Below, piece by piece: positions 62,879 to 64,000 of a DNA stretch of 64,000 nt; position 1 is the first letter of the stretch, and each line of letters starts with the position of its first letter. Source of the DNA: Bordetella parapertussis (lineage in GTDB: Bacteria; Pseudomonadota; Gammaproteobacteria; Burkholderiales; SG8-41). Both the position numbers and the translations under genes were made by a program. Under the pieces are notes generated by a model that searched no databases, was not told the origin of the DNA, and saw only the letters and a list, made by a program, of their open reading frames with translations. The stretch spans positions 1 through 64,000 of the forward strand of contig CAMDRT010000003.1 of assembly GCA_945906815.1 (NCBI GenBank), written 5' to 3'.

Positions 62879-64000
62879 ATGAGCTTACCCAAAAACGGGC
62901 TTATTACCGCGCTGATAGTGGCCTGGGCTGGCGTCGCGCCTGCGTTTGCGCAAGCGCCCACGCCGTCGGTGCCCGCAGCGCCACGCGTGCAGCCCCCGTC
63001 ACCTACAGCGCCGGCGCTGCCGCTGGTGGACCTGTCGCCGGAGCTGCTCTACAAAATAATGCTGGCGGAAATTGCCCTGCAGCGCGGTTCGCCGCAGTTG
63101 GCGGCGCAAACCCTGCTTGAGGTCGCGCGCGAAACGCGCGATCCGAGGGTGGCGCAGCGTGCCACCGAAGTGGCGTGGAACGCGCGTTTAATGAAAGAAG
63201 CGCTCGCAGCGGCCAGTCTGTGGTTGAACCTTGTGCCGCAATCCGCCCAGGCGCGGCAAGTGGTGGCGGCATTGCTGGTGAATCAGGACAATCTGGCCGA
63301 GGCGAAAGCGCCGCTGGAGCAATGGCTAGGCGGTGACAAGGCCAATGTGGCGCGCAACTTCGTGCAAGTGGCGCAGTTGCTGACGCGCCACACAGATAAA
63401 AAAGCGGTGTTTGCGTTGCTGCGCGGGCTGGCGCGCCCGTATAACAGCAGCGCCGAGGTGCGCCTGGCGGTGGCGCAGGCAGCGTGGAGCGCCGATGATG
63501 TCGATGCCGCGCTGGCGGAATCGCGTGCGGCACTCACCATCCAGCCTGATCTCGAACTGGCGGCGCTGTTTCATGCGCAGGCGCTCGCGCGCCGTTCCAG
63601 CGCAGAGGCGTTGACCTATCTCGGCGATTACCTCAACCGTTTTGCGCAGGCCAAAGACGCGCGGCTCGCCTATGCGCGTTTGCTGGCAAGCGAAAAGCGT
63701 CAGGCGGATGCACGCCAGCAGTTTGAAATTCTGGTGAAGGAAGCCCCCAACAATCCCGATATCGCGATGGCGGTGGCTTTGCTGGCGCTGCAGACCGGCG
63801 ACCCGGATGCCGCAGAAAAGCATTTCAAAGGTGCGCTCGACGTCGGCCACAAAGAGCCCGACGCCATCTGGTTGTTTCTGGGGCAGATCAACGAAGATCG
63901 AAAAAATTATGAGGAGGCGCTCAAGTGGTATGGCGGCGTCAGCAGTGGTGATCGCTATTTGAGCGCGCAGGCGCGTTACGCCAATGTGCTGGTCAAACAA
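62879..64000 (+). CDS. TPR-repeat protein, 3' end beyond window
   Basis: Open from ATG 62879 to the window end (374 codons), so incomplete. A signal peptide (NGLITALIVAWAGVAPAFAQ) is followed by a Pro-rich linker and repeated helical TPR-like units (LLYKIMLAEIALQRGSPQLA, EAPNNPDIAMAVALLALQTG, AIWLFLGQINEDRKNYEEAL). In betaproteobacteria a TPR gene of this kind lies next to mutM and just before lolB and ispE, so this is probably that periplasmic or lipid-trafficking-linked protein. Weak Shine-Dalgarno. Confidence 0.88.
   Translation, partial: MSLPKNGLITALIVAWAGVAPAFAQAPTPSVPAAPRVQPPSPTAPALPLVDLSPELLYKIMLAEIALQRGSPQLAAQTLLEVARETRDPRVAQRATEVAWNARLMKEALAAASLWLNLVPQSAQARQVVAALLVNQDNLAEAKAPLEQWLGGDKANVARNFVQVAQLLTRHTDKKAVFALLRGLARPYNSSAEVRLAVAQAAWSADDVDAALAESRAALTIQPDLELAALFHAQALARRSSAEALTYLGDYLNRFAQAKDARLAYARLLASEKRQADARQQFEILVKEAPNNPDIAMAVALLALQTGDPDAAEKHFKGALDVGHKEPDAIWLFLGQINEDRKNYEEALKWYGGVSSGDRYLSAQARYANVLVKQ

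Overview
The window looks like a chromosomal stretch of a GC-rich betaproteobacterium, most likely Burkholderiales or a close environmental relative. Three points support this. The conserved blocks yebC-ruvC-ruvA-ruvB / tolQ-tolR-tolA-tolB-pal-cpoB-queC / tRNA-Lys, ftsX-ftsE-ftsY / M16-M16 / rsmD-coaD-ferredoxin, and mutM next to a TPR gene are typical of that group. There are seven complete genes and one truncated gene for Bug-type periplasmic receptors of tripartite tricarboxylate transport, an expansion typical of Burkholderiales. Codon usage is strongly GC-rich. The species cannot be named from sequence alone.

Layout. 1-8.0 kb: an intergenic repeat, then a catabolic accessory region (two Bug receptors, a RidA-like protein, a metallo-beta-lactamase-fold hydrolase, a GST, a universal stress protein, an MmgE/PrpD protein, a PhyH dioxygenase and an EamA transporter relic). 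8.0-19.5 kb: core genes for DNA processing (HerA-like ATPase, YebC, RuvCAB), the whole Tol-Pal envelope system, QueC, a YeeE/YedE sulfur-type transporter and tRNA-Lys with its own promoter and terminator. 19.5-21.3 kb: a small accessory insert behind the tRNA, with an XRE regulator lacking a normal start codon, a striking nested operator, an orphan AAA ATPase and a VapC relic. 21.3-34.3 kb: a dense catabolic region (MmgE/PrpD, PanE-like reductase, five complete Bug receptors, ADP-forming acyl-CoA synthetase, CapA-like phosphatase, VOC protein, carboxymuconolactone-decarboxylase-like protein), including a truncated Bug duplicate next to a mini mobile element. No TctA or TctB membrane subunits are present, so these receptors must work with transporters encoded elsewhere.

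34.3-43 kb: housekeeping genes (ppx, rpiA, ilvA, slt, an NDUFA9-like protein, cca). 43-45.4 kb: a GST and two secreted intradiol-dioxygenase-like proteins lying between inverted copies of a modular repeat. 45.4-52.3 kb: ftsX, ftsE, ftsY, two M16 peptidases, rsmD, coaD and a ferredoxin. 52.5-56.1 kb: a decaying defence or toxin-antitoxin patch (dinD, a probable DUF1016 relic, a frameshifted MNT nucleotidyltransferase, a DUF2130 protein, an intact mntA and a frameshifted hepT). 56.1-64 kb: an amidohydrolase, an SDR, mutM, a Gld-like ABC operon with a DUF4340-like protein, and a TPR gene running off the window.

The most notable signals are the 64-bp nested dyad operator between the XRE and ATPase genes, the inverted modular repeats around the GST/intradiol cassette, the intradiol paralogue that has lost three of four iron ligands, the HD-to-HN change in the CCA enzyme, and the hepT frameshift placed exactly at its catalytic motif.
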